Below, piece by piece: positions 1 through 8,431 of a stretch of DNA of 64,000 nucleotides (positions within the stretch are counted from its first letter, which is position 1; the number at the start of each line of letters is the position of its first letter). The stretch is from Fuerstiella sp041398845 (GTDB lineage: Bacteria > Planctomycetota > Planctomycetia > Planctomycetales > Planctomycetaceae), in NCBI GenBank assembly GCA_041398845.1, contig JAWKTZ010000007.1, forward strand, positions 1 to 64,000. Direction: 5' to 3'. The notes under the pieces are model-generated. The model was given only the letters and a program-made list of their open reading frames with translations, was not told where the DNA came from and did no database searches. The position numbers and the translations under genes are program-made.

Positions 1-1
1 G

Positions 2-562
2 CTCTCGATCGTGCTTACCGGGGCGGCCCTCATTCGCGAACGTGAACATGGAACGGTCGAGCATCTGCTGGTGATGCCGGTGACGCCCTTCGAGATCATG
101 ACCAGCAAAGTCTGGGCGATGGCGCTGGTTGTGCTTCTCGCCAGCAGCGTTTCCTTGACTGCCGTCGTGCAGGGGATGCTCGCGGTTCCGCTCCAGGGAT
201 CGCTCGCACTGTTTCTGGCGGGAACCGCGCTTCACTTGTCCGCCACCACGTCGATGGGCATCTTCCTGGGCACACTGGCGCGGTCGATGCCGCAATTCGG
301 CCTGCTGTTGATGCTCATCCTCCTTCCACTACAGATGCTTTCCGGCGCAACCACGCCGCGGGAAAGCATGCCGGAGATCGTGCAGCAGCTGATGCTGGCG
401 GCGCCGAACACCCATTTCGTCATGCTCGCCCAGTCGATCCTGTACCGGGGTGCGGGGCTGGACGTCGTGTGGCCGCAATTCGTCGCCCTGTCGCTGATCG
501 GCACGGTGCTGTTCGGCCTCGCGTTGTCGCGTTTCCGCAGGACGATTGGCGAGAGTGTGTAA
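2..562 (+). CDS. ABC-2 type transporter permease, C-terminal part (5' end outside window)
   Basis: This is the C-terminal part of an inner-membrane ABC-2 permease, open in frame from the window edge. The first visible residues contain IREREHGTVEHLLVMPV, the signature that follows the first membrane segments in YhhJ/YbhR-like permeases. At least four hydrophobic segments follow (VVLLASSVSLTAVV, LALFLAGTALHLSATTS, FGLLLMLILLPLQMLSG and the final LIGTVLFGLALS). The 'P.(x)5.FVMLAQSILYRGAG' block near the end is also typical. Such permeases pair with an ATPase and a membrane-fusion protein encoded upstream to form an exporter, but those partners lie outside the window. Family assignment is secure at the ABC-2 level; the substrate cannot be told. 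Confidence 0.85.
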   Translation, partial: LSIVLTGAALIREREHGTVEHLLVMPVTPFEIMTSKVWAMALVVLLASSVSLTAVVQGMLAVPLQGSLALFLAGTALHLSATTSMGIFLGTLARSMPQFGLLLMLILLPLQMLSGATTPRESMPEIVQQLMLAAPNTHFVMLAQSILYRGAGLDVVWPQFVALSLIGTVLFGLALSRFRRTIGESV

Positions 563-869
563 TACCATGCAGGTCGTTAGCTATCCTGGAAATATGACGC
601 CTGAAGGACGATCGGATGGAGGTACTGCCCGAGTGAACCAGTGTGTATTTGCTGGCCCTGTGAGTCTCTTGGAAGGTGGCACTTGGAGCGGAGGAGAAAA
701 TGTCTTCGACTCAGCGACTCGCGCACCCGAAGGAGACAACGGTTCAAAGAACGACTCCGTACGCGAAACTGTGCTCACAGCAATGTTGCCCGGTCGGAGT
801 TGACCGAAATGACGGTTGGCGGCGAGGACTTGTTCACCGCTTGTCTGCAGACTTCTCTTCGCTTCTCGG
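563..869. other. intergenic, no convincing gene
   Basis: About 300 bases between two convergent genes. Short open frames occur on both strands, but none has a recognisable motif, ribosome-binding site or sensible composition. I see no strong hairpin or RNA gene. Confidence 0.5.
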
Positions 870-2175
870 TTATCGCCAGGTTGTTCCCACCTCGGCTCGC
901 GTGATCGGCTTCAAGGGCGTCACCTTCGGTTCGCTGGTCTCGATGCCTTCCTCGACCGGGATGCCCAGCGCTTTGCCGGAAAAGCGATTCTCCCTCCAGG
1001 TGATGCCGTTGAGGGCGCAGCGGGCCTCAATGACGAAGTGCTTCGGAGACAATACCTGATTGCCGCTGAACACGGTCTCCACGGGAGCGAGTGTGGCGTT
1101 TTTGTCGTCGCTGAGACCGATCCGGATCGGGTGCTCGCAGTCCACGAGCGTGTTGTTTTCGACACGCGCCCGCTGGACTTGAAAGTAGCGGTTCGCGGGG
1201 GAATTCGGGATGCCCAGCATGAGACACAGCGCGGAGCGGGCGTCGTCGCCGGTGAGTCGTTCGAGGTGATTGCCGCGCACGATGTGATCCTCGCCGATGA
1301 TGCGGATGCCGCCCGTCCCCTTGGCTCCGTTGCCGAGAAACACATTCCGTTCGACGACGCACCCATTGCCGTGACGCAGCGTGAGCGTGCCGCTGACTTC
1401 GAGAAACGTATTCTCGCGGTAGATGTTGCCGCACGACTTGTTGGAGATGCACTCGGCCTCGCCGTTGCACTTCTCGAAGAGGTTTTTTTTCAACCACGCA
1501 GCCGCCCATGAGCAGTGAGGTCTGGCTGTCGCCGATGCGGATGGTCTCGTCCCCGTTCATAGCGAGTCGTTCGCGCGGGCCGAAATAATTGTGTTCGATC
1601 TGATGCCAGCCCTCGCTGCCGTCGCCGAGCCACACGACAAACGTGGTTCCCTTGCCCGGCTTTCCCTGAAAGGTGCAACGATCCACGCGATGCCCCGTGC
1701 CATACAGCCCCACCCAGCGGCTTTCCTGCGCGCTGCCCGCCTTCAGCGTGCTGATCACAGCACAGTCCGTCATGCGGCAGTGTTTCGCGAGTTGCTTCGA
1801 GTCCACTCGGAACTGAATCAGATCGCCGATGTCCGGGTCGGGGTCATTGAAGAACAACCCCTCGACCACGAGATGCTCGCCACCGATTCGCAGTGTACTG
1901 TTGCCGGTGAGAATGGTCTTTCCGGGCGTGGCCGCCTTCAGCGTGATCGGTTCCGCATTGGTTCCCCGGATCGCGACGATTTTGGCATCACGCCACTCAC
2001 CCTCGCGCAGGATCAAGTTGTCGCCGGGCTTCGCTGAATTCAGCGCCGTCTGCAATGCGGCGACATCGCCGATGGGAATATCCTTGGCAAGTGCGGGAGC
2101 AGCCGGTACGAGCAATAACAAAACTGTCCACAACAAGGTGGGGAGAGGACGGTCCGTCGAATGGAAGATGGTCAT
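870..2175 (-). pseudogene. PL6-family polysaccharide lyase (chondroitinase B/alginate lyase-like), frameshifted
   Basis: Secreted beta-helix polysaccharide lyase. The first part (2175 down to about 1490) starts with a signal peptide (hydrophobic LLWTVLLLLVPAAPALA) and runs through PL6-like repeats such as LILREGEW, ITLKAATPGKT and NYFGPRERLAMNGDETIRIGDS. The second part (about 1493 down to 870) continues in another frame with LTLRHGNGCVVERNVFLGN and GGIRIIGEDHIVRGNHLERL, and ends PLKPITRAEVGTTW, a usual PL6 end. The two frames meet in a run of eight A on the coding strand (T run at about 1483-1490). Seven A would give one open frame of about 435 residues reading VVEKNLFEKCNGEAE. It is either a single-base error or insertion, or a recent pseudogene. 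The family normally cleaves acidic polysaccharides by beta-elimination outside the cytoplasm. Confidence 0.8.
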
Positions 2176-2238
2176 AACTGCCTCGCGAGGGGGTTGATAT
2201 GAGTGTCTTGCCGGGCGGATGCTGCTCGAGCCATTCGA

Positions 2239-2261
2239 CCATCGCGGTAGAGCCGCGATGG
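2239..2261. other. perfect 9-bp hairpin between two minus-strand genes
   Basis: CCATCGCGG at 2239-2247 pairs perfectly with CCGCGATGG at 2253-2261 around a five-base loop. It lies between the end of the EF-hand gene and the start of the PL6 gene. No T run follows on either strand, so a processing or attenuation role is as likely as termination. Confidence 0.5.
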
Positions 2262-2443
2262 CGATTTCTGAGTCTTGTTTGGTCTCGGTCCTGTCGTAAT
2301 CGTTCGGCAGCGAGGCGTGACCAGAACGATGCTTGACGGCGATCGCTTATTCGCCGACGGTCTGAGGATTATTCTTTACCTGATGTGGGACCGCCTTCCG
2401 CCCGCGCGGTCTGGTTCACTGAAGAGCCAGTTTGATCAATGGA

Positions 2444-3520
2444 TTATAATGGCTGTTTCTCACGCGACGGGGCATTGGTTTTCACCCCGCTCTGCGGGCA
2501 GTTCGTCGTCGCATCCCAGGCGATTTCTTGCAGCATTGGGTTGAGTTCTTCCTTTTGCGGCTTGTCTTTCAGGAGCGAAGGCACGGCCAAGCCGACGGGG
2601 CTGCGCTGGTAGATGGCGGCGAAGTGGCAATACGTCACCAGCAGCGCCATCGAATCGGCGGGATGACCGTGATCGTCCCGGAACATTTCGCTCTTCTGCG
2701 TCAGGCCCGGTGCTTTGCCTTCCGCGATGCGCTTGCGGAGCGCGAAGACAGCGTCGCTGACCGGCACGATGAAGACCGCCTCGTGGCCCACCGACGCATT
2801 CAAGTCGCGCACCTGGACTTCCAGCTTCTTGATAAAGCTGCTGTTGTGACTGTCACGCATCTTGTCGACCTCTTCCGCCGTCACCGCGTTGCGCATTTCA
2901 TTCTTGAAGTTGCTGCGGTTGCCGTCGCGCGGCGGCCACGATGCCTGCACCATCAGGCGCAGCTTCGGATTCTTTTCCAGGCCAAGCTTCGTGAAATGGT
3001 CGATACCCTCGTCCGGCAGATCGAGATGCGGCGAGAGCATGAGCACATCCACGATCCCTTCACGCAGCGATCTCTTCGCTTGGTTATCCTCATCGGGCAG
3101 CATCCAGTGCTGAATGACGCGCGAGCCGCCAATCATCTGCTGACCGGCTTTCAGATGGGAAACGCCGGCTTCCTTTGCCACCAACGGCAGCGTATCGGCG
3201 GTGTAAATCATGTAGCTGTGGGCGCAGACGAAGACGCGCGTCCCCTCGGCTCCGGGAGCGTAGGACGCAGGCTGGGAACTGCTCTTGCTACCGCCTCCGC
3301 CTGCTTTTTCGCCGAACTGCGCCTTCAACTCCGGGTGCTTCTCGACGTAGTCTCGTGCCTCCGACAGGGAGAGTTTGCCGTCCTTGTCCGCGTCCGCGTC
3401 GGGATAACGTTTCAACCCGCGCGCCAAGCGGTCCTCGATCGCAGAGTTCTGCGCGGGAAGCGCACTCGCGCCAACCAACAGTACGGCGATTCCAAAGAAA
3501 ACAGAGAGACTTGATTTCAT
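2444..3520 (-). CDS. secreted EF-hand protein with SGNH-hydrolase-like domain
   Basis: A 358-residue exported protein. A signal peptide (residues about 1-23, ending ASALPAQ) is followed by one EF-hand loop, DADADKDGKLSLSEA (about 40-55), which should bind calcium. A Gly/Ser linker leads to a domain beginning TRVFVCAHSYMIYTADTLP, where SGNH/GDSL enzymes carry their nucleophile block. Later come GGSRVIQHW, the VDVLMLSPH strand and a terminal FRDDHGHPADSMALL block with the Asp and His expected of a catalytic dyad. The normal GDS motif is replaced (AHSY), so esterase activity is inferred, not shown. The next gene downstream is the PL6 lyase, on the same strand, which suggests extracellular polymer use. 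Confidence 0.7.
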   Translation of the reverse strand: MKSSLSVFFGIAVLLVGASALPAQNSAIEDRLARGLKRYPDADADKDGKLSLSEARDYVEKHPELKAQFGEKAGGGGSKSSSQPASYAPGAEGTRVFVCAHSYMIYTADTLPLVAKEAGVSHLKAGQQMIGGSRVIQHWMLPDEDNQAKRSLREGIVDVLMLSPHLDLPDEGIDHFTKLGLEKNPKLRLMVQASWPPRDGNRSNFKNEMRNAVTAEEVDKMRDSHNSSFIKKLEVQVRDLNASVGHEAVFIVPVSDAVFALRKRIAEGKAPGLTQKSEMFRDDHGHPADSMALLVTYCHFAAIYQRSPVGLAVPSLLKDKPQKEELNPMLQEIAWDATTNCPQSGVKTNAPSREKQPL

Positions 3521-3530
3521 GAGTAGTGAA

Positions 3531-3996
3531 CTCCGTGGCTTGAATTTGAAACGTTTATATCAGGTATAGACCTTCGGCTACACCGGAGCGAGAGACTCGT
3601 CACGACAGAATCTTCTTCAACATTTCACCATGCATGTCGGTCACCCGATAGTATCGGCTCTGTAAGCGGTGGGTGAGCTTGGTGTGGTCGATGCCGAGCA
3701 GATGCAGCGCGGAGGCGCTTCGGTCGTGAATTGGCACGAGGTCTTTGACGACGTTGCGGCTGAAGTCATCCGTCTGCTAGAGCCAGATGATGCGCCGCGC
3801 CCGTGGCGCGAAATGCGGTGTCCCAGTGTCGGCGAACAACTGCGGGTTCAGCAACGAAGCGAGTGCTGTGACACCCAATCCGTTGCGGCTCGGGAGGTGA
3901 CGCTGGAAAAGTCCGGGCTGAAATGTGCCAGCGATCATGCAAGTCATTTCTTTGTGACGACTTCATGGCGATTGAGCAAGCAGGCATGACGCGATG
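3531..3996 (-). repeat. copy A of an imperfect repeat built on a DUF1501 remnant
   Basis: This stretch and 5921-6247 share long blocks. Examples are 'atagaccttcgg', 'ctcgtcacgacagaatct' and 'agcgatcatgcaagtcatt', and both end at 'gagcaagcaggcatgacgcg'. The repeat covers the remnant gene plus about 70 bases beyond its stop. Copy A is longer because it keeps part of the gene's 5' coding region that copy B has lost. Confidence 0.75.
3600..3947 (-). pseudogene. DUF1501 protein remnant, internally deleted, with in-frame stop
   Basis: Reading the minus strand from ATG 3947 gives one frame that starts like a DUF1501 protein: a poor Tat-like leader, then GVTALASLLNPQLFAD and TPHFAPRARRIIWL. It then hits TAG and continues in the same frame as the DUF1501 C-terminus (DDFSRNVVKDLVPIHD, HLLGIDHTKLTHRLQ, DMHGEMLKKILS, stop). 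A normal DUF1501 protein has about 450-490 residues, so roughly three quarters is missing from the middle. DUF1501 proteins are sulfatase-like, exported and expanded in planctomycetes, usually next to DUF1553 genes. No intact partner is visible here. Confidence 0.75.
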
Positions 3997-4130
3997 TCGT
4001 TCATCGGCACAGTGTTGGCGCGCCACAACGCCTGCGAACAGCAATCCCAGCAATGTCGCCCAACGGTTCACGCTGACTCCTTTTCTGATGATGAATTCCG
4101 CCGAACGAATCGGTCTTTGCGGCGAGCGGC

Positions 4131-5102
4131 TTATTTCTTCTGCCACTGGTCGTCCTTCTCAAGCACGCTCCGCACTGTCTCGCCGTCTAGCCACTTGCGC
4201 GCCTCGGCATCATCGTGGAGGTACGCATCCCAGAACGCGGTCGTCACCGCCAGAATCGCCCGGTGATGGTTCGGATTCCTTGACGCGGTCTCGCCCGGCA
4301 ACGCGCGTTCGGTGAAGACCGAGTGCTTCGCCTTGTTAAGTACCAGTTCGTATTTGCGACCCGGTGGCAGTGCAGGAAAGACGACGAGCCGCGACTTCGC
4401 ATCGGCTCTGTTGATGATTGTAATGTCTTTCGTCCCGGTGAGCAGCATCCAGGGAATCTTCACCTCGCCGAAGGCCTGTTGTATATCGCCGTTAACTGGA
4501 CCGTTGGGGCTCATCACGACCGCGGCTTTGATGCGCGGATCTGCGACGCCTTGGCCCACCGGAAACGTCTGGCCACTGACCGCCTGCGTCGTCGCCGCGC
4601 CGAACGAGTGTCCCGACATGCCGATCCGCTTTTGGTCCAATCGACCCGCGAAAGCGTGTGCGGTGTCCATGTTCCAAACTTCGAGTTGATCAAGCACGAC
4701 GGGGATATCCTTAGCCCGCAGCAGAAGATTCTTTAGGTTCGCTGCCTGCTTCAACGAGGCCGGGCGCTGGGCCGACGGTGTGTCCTTCCAGACGCCGTCG
4801 TCGCTTCCTGGATGTTGCAGAAAGACTGCGACATACCCGCGCGCGGCCCAATGCTTGCCGAGAAATGCAGAGCCTTCGCGGTTGCCGCCCAGTCCGTGGC
4901 TGAACAGCACGACGGGCGCAGCCGCCTGGCCCGTGGGCAGGTAGACGCGAATTGGAATCTCGCGCGACCGTTTCTCATCCTCGACCACCAAATCCTTCTG
5001 TTCGGGCTGTGCCTTGGCTGTAAGTAATGGGGCGTAGTCGCCTCGGAGACTGGACGCCGACACCTGGATCAGCAGAGAGCTTTCAAATAATCGCTTCATC
5101 AT
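4131..5102 (-). CDS. alpha/beta hydrolase (platelet-activating-factor acetylhydrolase / dienelactone hydrolase type)
   Basis: A 323-residue hydrolase. The fold is marked by VVLFSHGLGG (oxyanion strand-turn, about residues 65-75), the nucleophile elbow GMSGHSFGAA with Ser in GHSFG (about 168), LLTGTKD supplying the likely catalytic Asp, and a late His (KHSVF or NHHRA). HP-SDDGVW after strand 4 resembles the PAF-acetylhydrolase-like group. The N-terminus is weakly hydrophobic (LLIQVSASS) and is only doubtfully a signal peptide. It shares strand and spacing with a decayed hydrolase just upstream (5124-5759), so both may descend from one operon for ester or carbohydrate-ester breakdown. The substrate is unknown. 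Confidence 0.75.
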   Translation of the reverse strand: MMKRLFESSLLIQVSASSLRGDYAPLLTAKAQPEQKDLVVEDEKRSREIPIRVYLPTGQAAAPVVLFSHGLGGNREGSAFLGKHWAARGYVAVFLQHPGSDDGVWKDTPSAQRPASLKQAANLKNLLLRAKDIPVVLDQLEVWNMDTAHAFAGRLDQKRIGMSGHSFGAATTQAVSGQTFPVGQGVADPRIKAAVVMSPNGPVNGDIQQAFGEVKIPWMLLTGTKDITIINRADAKSRLVVFPALPPGRKYELVLNKAKHSVFTERALPGETASRNPNHHRAILAVTTAFWDAYLHDDAEARKWLDGETVRSVLEKDDQWQKK

Positions 5103-5123
5103 ATGTCCTTTCGGCTTGTCGTC

Positions 5124-5759
5124 TCACGGCTTCATTCTCAGGTGATCGTCGAAAAACGAACGCGCTTTCATCAGTGTTTCGACTAGTCTCACTGGCTTCA
5201 TGAGATCGTCTTCCCCTTCGAGTTCCATCACCGCAACGAAGCCACCCGCTGCCTTGAGCTTGGCAGCCATCACTCGCGATTGAGTCACGTTCACCATCTT
5301 GTCCGCGTTGCCATGAATGATGAAGAACGGCGGCGCTCCTTTCTTCACAGGACTGATTTGGTGAGGCCGTCTTGCACCTCTTGTAGAGGTCCGGCTTGCG
5401 TTCGCGGGTATCGTCGATCAAGGTCAGCAAAATACGGGTCTTCCATTTTCCGGGAACCGATGATCCGTGGTCAGGCGATAGTCGATGGACACAGCGACGT
5501 AACCGGCTTGGGCATGGAACTCGGTAGTTTTCAAGCGCTGCCCACTGTTTCCGGCTGACCCACCGCCACCAGATACAACCATCACAGCGGGAATCGGACT
5601 ATCGCCCTGCCTGGGCGTCACGAGGTCCAGGTTCAGCTCGACCTTGCCAGCCTTGGCGAAGGTCAGTCCTTTTTCTGTTTGGGTTTCCGCCTGAGACGGT
5701 TCAGCAGCTCCAAACAACAGCACCAACACCAGCGGAATGCTCGATTCGAAGCGAGTCAT
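5124..5759 (-). pseudogene. secreted BD-FAE/prolyl-oligopeptidase-like hydrolase, middle deleted
   Basis: The 5' part (5759 down to about 5430) encodes a signal peptide (SIPLVLVLLFGAAEPSQAE) and the first hydrolase strands (AVMVVSGGGGSAG, GYVAVSIDYRLTTDHRFPE), then stops. The 3' part (about 5350 down to 5124) is in another frame and encodes a typical C-terminus: PPFFIIHGNADKMVNVTQS supplies the Asp loop. The expected catalytic His region near the end (normally HxF) reads GEDDLMKP here. The nucleophile elbow (GxSxG) and about 100 residues between the parts are missing. It is therefore non-functional. Such enzymes normally de-esterify plant or algal polysaccharides. Confidence 0.75.
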
Positions 5760-5920
5760 TTGAAACTTTTCCTTTCATTGGAAAACAGAGTGTTCAGACG
5801 CTGGGGAACGGGACCAGCCAAACCAGAAAACAGCAGGCGACGGTTTTCATCGGATTGAGGTTCCTATTTGACGGCCAGCGGTGGTAACACAGCGAGACTT
5901 TGGTTTCACGAGGGATGAAG

Positions 5921-6247
5921 TTCGTGGCCTGAATTTGAGACGCTGATAACCAGTATAGACCTTCGGTTAAACGGAAGCGAGAGGCTCGTCACGACAGAAT
6001 CTCCTTCAACACTTCGCAATGTGCGTCAGCCAGCCTAGAGTCTCGGCCCTGGAAACGGTGGGTGAGCGTAGTGTGGTCGGTGACGTGCAGATGCAGCACG
6101 GTGGCGTTGAAGTCCTGAATAGGAACGAGGTCTTTGACGACGTTGCAGTGGGTGCGGAAAATTCCGGTCTGAAATGTGTCAGCGATCATGCAAGTCATTC
6201 CTTCGTGACGACTTTATCGAGATTGAGCAAGCAGGCATGACGCGATG
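5921..6247 (-). repeat. copy B of the imperfect DUF1501-remnant repeat
   Basis: Partner of 3531-3996. Similarity runs from 'gtggcctgaatttgaga' to 'agcaggcatgacgcgatg', with a larger internal gap than copy A. The copies flank the two hydrolase loci, so they could recombine and delete 4.1-5.8 kb. Confidence 0.75.
5989..6198 (-). pseudogene. DUF1501 remnant reduced to a 69-codon open frame
   Basis: The frame begins MTCMIADTFQTGIF, as in the longer remnant at 3600-3947, and joins directly to NVVKDLVPIQDFNATVLHL, HTTLTHRFQGRDSRLADAH and EVLKEILS, the DUF1501 C-terminus. Here the deletion is bigger and leaves no stop codon, so a 69-residue peptide could be made. Nothing suggests the peptide has a function. 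Confidence 0.7.
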
Positions 6248-6356
6248 ACGAGCATCTTGCTGACAGCCGCGATCATTCAATTGTTCCAGGTTGAATATCT
6301 TAACCGCCAAGCCATCGGTGTGCGCACTCACGCCTTTAGGACTAGCAAGGCGAGTC

Positions 6357-6384
6357 TTGACGGCTAATCCGCGGTGTGTAATAC
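6357..6384 (+). promoter_or_regulatory. sigma-70-like promoter of the interrupted MarR gene
   Basis: TTGACG at 6357-6362 and TAATAC at 6379-6384 are separated by 16 bases. Transcription would start near 6391, ahead of the ATG at 6455. Confidence 0.6.
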
Positions 6385-6399
6385 TTCCGTACAAAATGA

Positions 6400-6411
6400 T
6401 TCCGTACGGAA
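6400..6411. promoter_or_regulatory. 12-bp palindrome, likely MarR operator
   Basis: TTCCGTACGGAA is a perfect palindrome just downstream of the predicted start site, and a half-site TTCCGTAC lies at 6385-6392. MarR-family repressors bind such palindromes in their own promoters, so autoregulation of the gene at 6455 is inferred. Confidence 0.6.
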
Positions 6412-6517
6412 TCACTAATTTGAGAGTTGCTCTTCTTGTTGCCACGGTGGCCTCATGCATGTTGGCGCCGTCTCCGCCGATACGACTTTGCACTTACTTA
6501 CTTGGGATCTTGGCCGG

Positions 6518-8032
6518 GAGTTACTTCCAAATGTTGTGTTCAGGGAGAATTGTTCAGGCGACGGTTTCGGTATGAGTTGTACGGGTTCTGGGGCTTGAGT
6601 TGTTCTGTTCATCGAGCTGTTCTTCGCTGACTCCATCGATGAAACGGACTCCGCGAATAAGGTCAGGGATGTGCTGGTGGCCGCGGAGTTTTCGCCAGCC
6701 TTTTGCGGCGCTCTGAGCCAGCTTGAAAAGCATCACCAGCGACGCCTTCGCGGTGCCATTGTTCTTTGTTTTTCGATGACGCAATCGAATCGTCGCGAAG
6801 GTGCTCTCAATGGGATTTGTCGTGCGAATGTGGCACCAGTTCTCTGCCGGAAAATCATAAAACGTCAGCAACGCCTCGCGATCTTTCTTCAGGCATTCCA
6901 CTGCTGCTGAGTGTTTCGCTTCGAAGGTTTTGACAAACAAATCGAACGCCTTGACCGCCTCTGCTTTGTTTGGGGCGTCCCAGATCGAATGCAGCATTCG
7001 TTTGACCTGAGGCTGCACTGACTTCGGTACTTTGTTGAGTACGTTCGCTGTCTTGTGGACCGTGCATCGCTGCACGCGAGTTGTCGGAAACACTTTGTCG
7101 AGGGCTTTCCAGAATCCCAGAGCTCCGTCACCAACTGCCAGCAGTGGAGCATGCCGCAGGCCGCGAGCTTTCAGATTCAGCAGCAACTCCTTCCATGATA
7201 ATTCGCTCTCGCGAAAACCATCCACGACAGCGATCAATTCCTTCGTGCCATCGGCCGTTGCTCCCATCAGCACCAGCAAACACTGACGATTTTCGTCCGG
7301 GCTGCGACCTTCGTTGTCATTGAACCGGATGTTGCTGTGGATGCCATCGGCCCACATATAGACGTACCGCTTTCCGCTCAAAGACCGCTTTGACCATTCG
7401 TCATATTCTTCTTCCCAGACCGACTTCAGCCGGGTGATGGTGGCCGCAGAAAGGCCCTTCGCATCTGTTCCGAGCAATGATTGCAGAGCTTCCGGAAAAT
7501 CATTGGTGCTGATTCCTTTGAGATAAAGCCAGGGAATCAGCTCCTCGATCGATTGCGTCTTGCGAAGGTACTTTGGCAGGATCGATGAATTGAACACTTC
7601 ACGTTCAATGGACGGCCGTTTGTCACGCACTCGAGGCTGGCGAATTGCGACCGGCCCCAGTCCAGTGATCAGTTCGCGTTCGGGAAGAGTGCCATTGCGG
7701 ATCACGAGTCGGCGTCCCGCCTCATCCACAATGCCGGAGCGATTGCGGAGATAATCCTCAACCTCTTCCTGGATGGCGGCCTGCAGCATCTTCTGAGCTC
7801 CGTCACGGAGAATCTGAGTTAAAACATCACGAGCCTGCATGCTGCCATTCGCATTCGCAGCGGCACTCAATTCATTGGTTTCGGAGACTGTTTCACAACC
7901 TGCAATTCGGCTACTGTTCTTCATGGGTGGCGTTTCTTTCAGGAGGAGATGGTCTTTGTCAGATAACCAACTCATCTCGAAAAACGCCGCCTCTTTCAAC
8001 CCTCACTCAAACACAACTTTCGACAGTAACTC
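6518..8032 (-). mobile_element. IS256-family insertion sequence, complete
   Basis: The ends are inverted repeats: GAGTTACTTCC at 6518 rightwards and, on the other strand from 8032, GAGTTACTGTC. Both then share GTTGTGTT, about 19 of 23 bases matching. The element is flanked by an exact 9-base direct repeat, CTTGGCCGG, at 6509-6517 and 8033-8041. IS256 elements normally make 8-9 base duplications. One transposase gene fills it. Intact ends, gene and duplication suggest a recent insertion. Confidence 0.9.
6554..7999 (-). CDS. IS256-family transposase
   Basis: A 481-residue DDE transposase of the MULE/IS256 type. The N-terminal helical region holds ARDVLTQILRDGAQKMLQAA and RNG.LPERELITGLGPV. Catalytic residues are visible as Asp in MWADGIHSNIR, Asp in AVGDGALGFWKAL and Glu in TTNPIESTFATIRLR, with the zinc-like RCTVHKTANVL between the last two. 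It is slightly longer than usual (about 400-430). The start at 7999 lies just inside the inverted repeat; ATG at 7924 (MKNSSRIAG) is an alternative giving a more typical length. It cuts and pastes, or copies through a circle, using the ends at 6518 and 8032. Confidence 0.9.
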   Translation of the reverse strand: MKEAAFFEMSWLSDKDHLLLKETPPMKNSSRIAGCETVSETNELSAAANANGSMQARDVLTQILRDGAQKMLQAAIQEEVEDYLRNRSGIVDEAGRRLVIRNGTLPERELITGLGPVAIRQPRVRDKRPSIEREVFNSSILPKYLRKTQSIEELIPWLYLKGISTNDFPEALQSLLGTDAKGLSAATITRLKSVWEEEYDEWSKRSLSGKRYVYMWADGIHSNIRFNDNEGRSPDENRQCLLVLMGATADGTKELIAVVDGFRESELSWKELLLNLKARGLRHAPLLAVGDGALGFWKALDKVFPTTRVQRCTVHKTANVLNKVPKSVQPQVKRMLHSIWDAPNKAEAVKAFDLFVKTFEAKHSAAVECLKKDREALLTFYDFPAENWCHIRTTNPIESTFATIRLRHRKTKNNGTAKASLVMLFKLAQSAAKGWRKLRGHQHIPDLIRGVRFIDGVSEEQLDEQNNSSPRTRTTHTETVA

Positions 8033-8431
8033 CTTGGCCGGGCGTATTACGCCTATGTCGGAATGGTCGAGCGAATTCTCGTGGAAGAGAAGCTTGATCA
8101 CCTCATTCAACCCGGTATGGGATACCTGCTCTTCGAACTGTTTGCCGAAGACGACCGCAACTCGCCGGATCATCGCTGACGTGCCTGCTCACGCGAATGG
8201 AGGAAAACGGGCTCGTCCATCGAAGTCGCGATCCGAACGATGCCCAACTGGTGCGCGTACGACTCACTCCGACAGCGCGAAAGATCGAAGCCAAATGCTG
8301 TGCCGGTCTGCAGAGGTCGCTGAGACAGGAGTAGGCAAACAAAACGTGCGCCGCATTAAAGCGTACCTGCGACGACTCACGACTGCCTTTCGCGAGGAAG
8401 ACCGCCGCTTGGCGGAAAAGAAGACTTCGTC

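Noticed and set aside
2528..3514. Long plus-strand open frame opposite the EF-hand gene
   Set aside because: Arg/His-rich shadow composition; the minus-strand gene has a signal peptide, an EF-hand and SGNH-like blocks.
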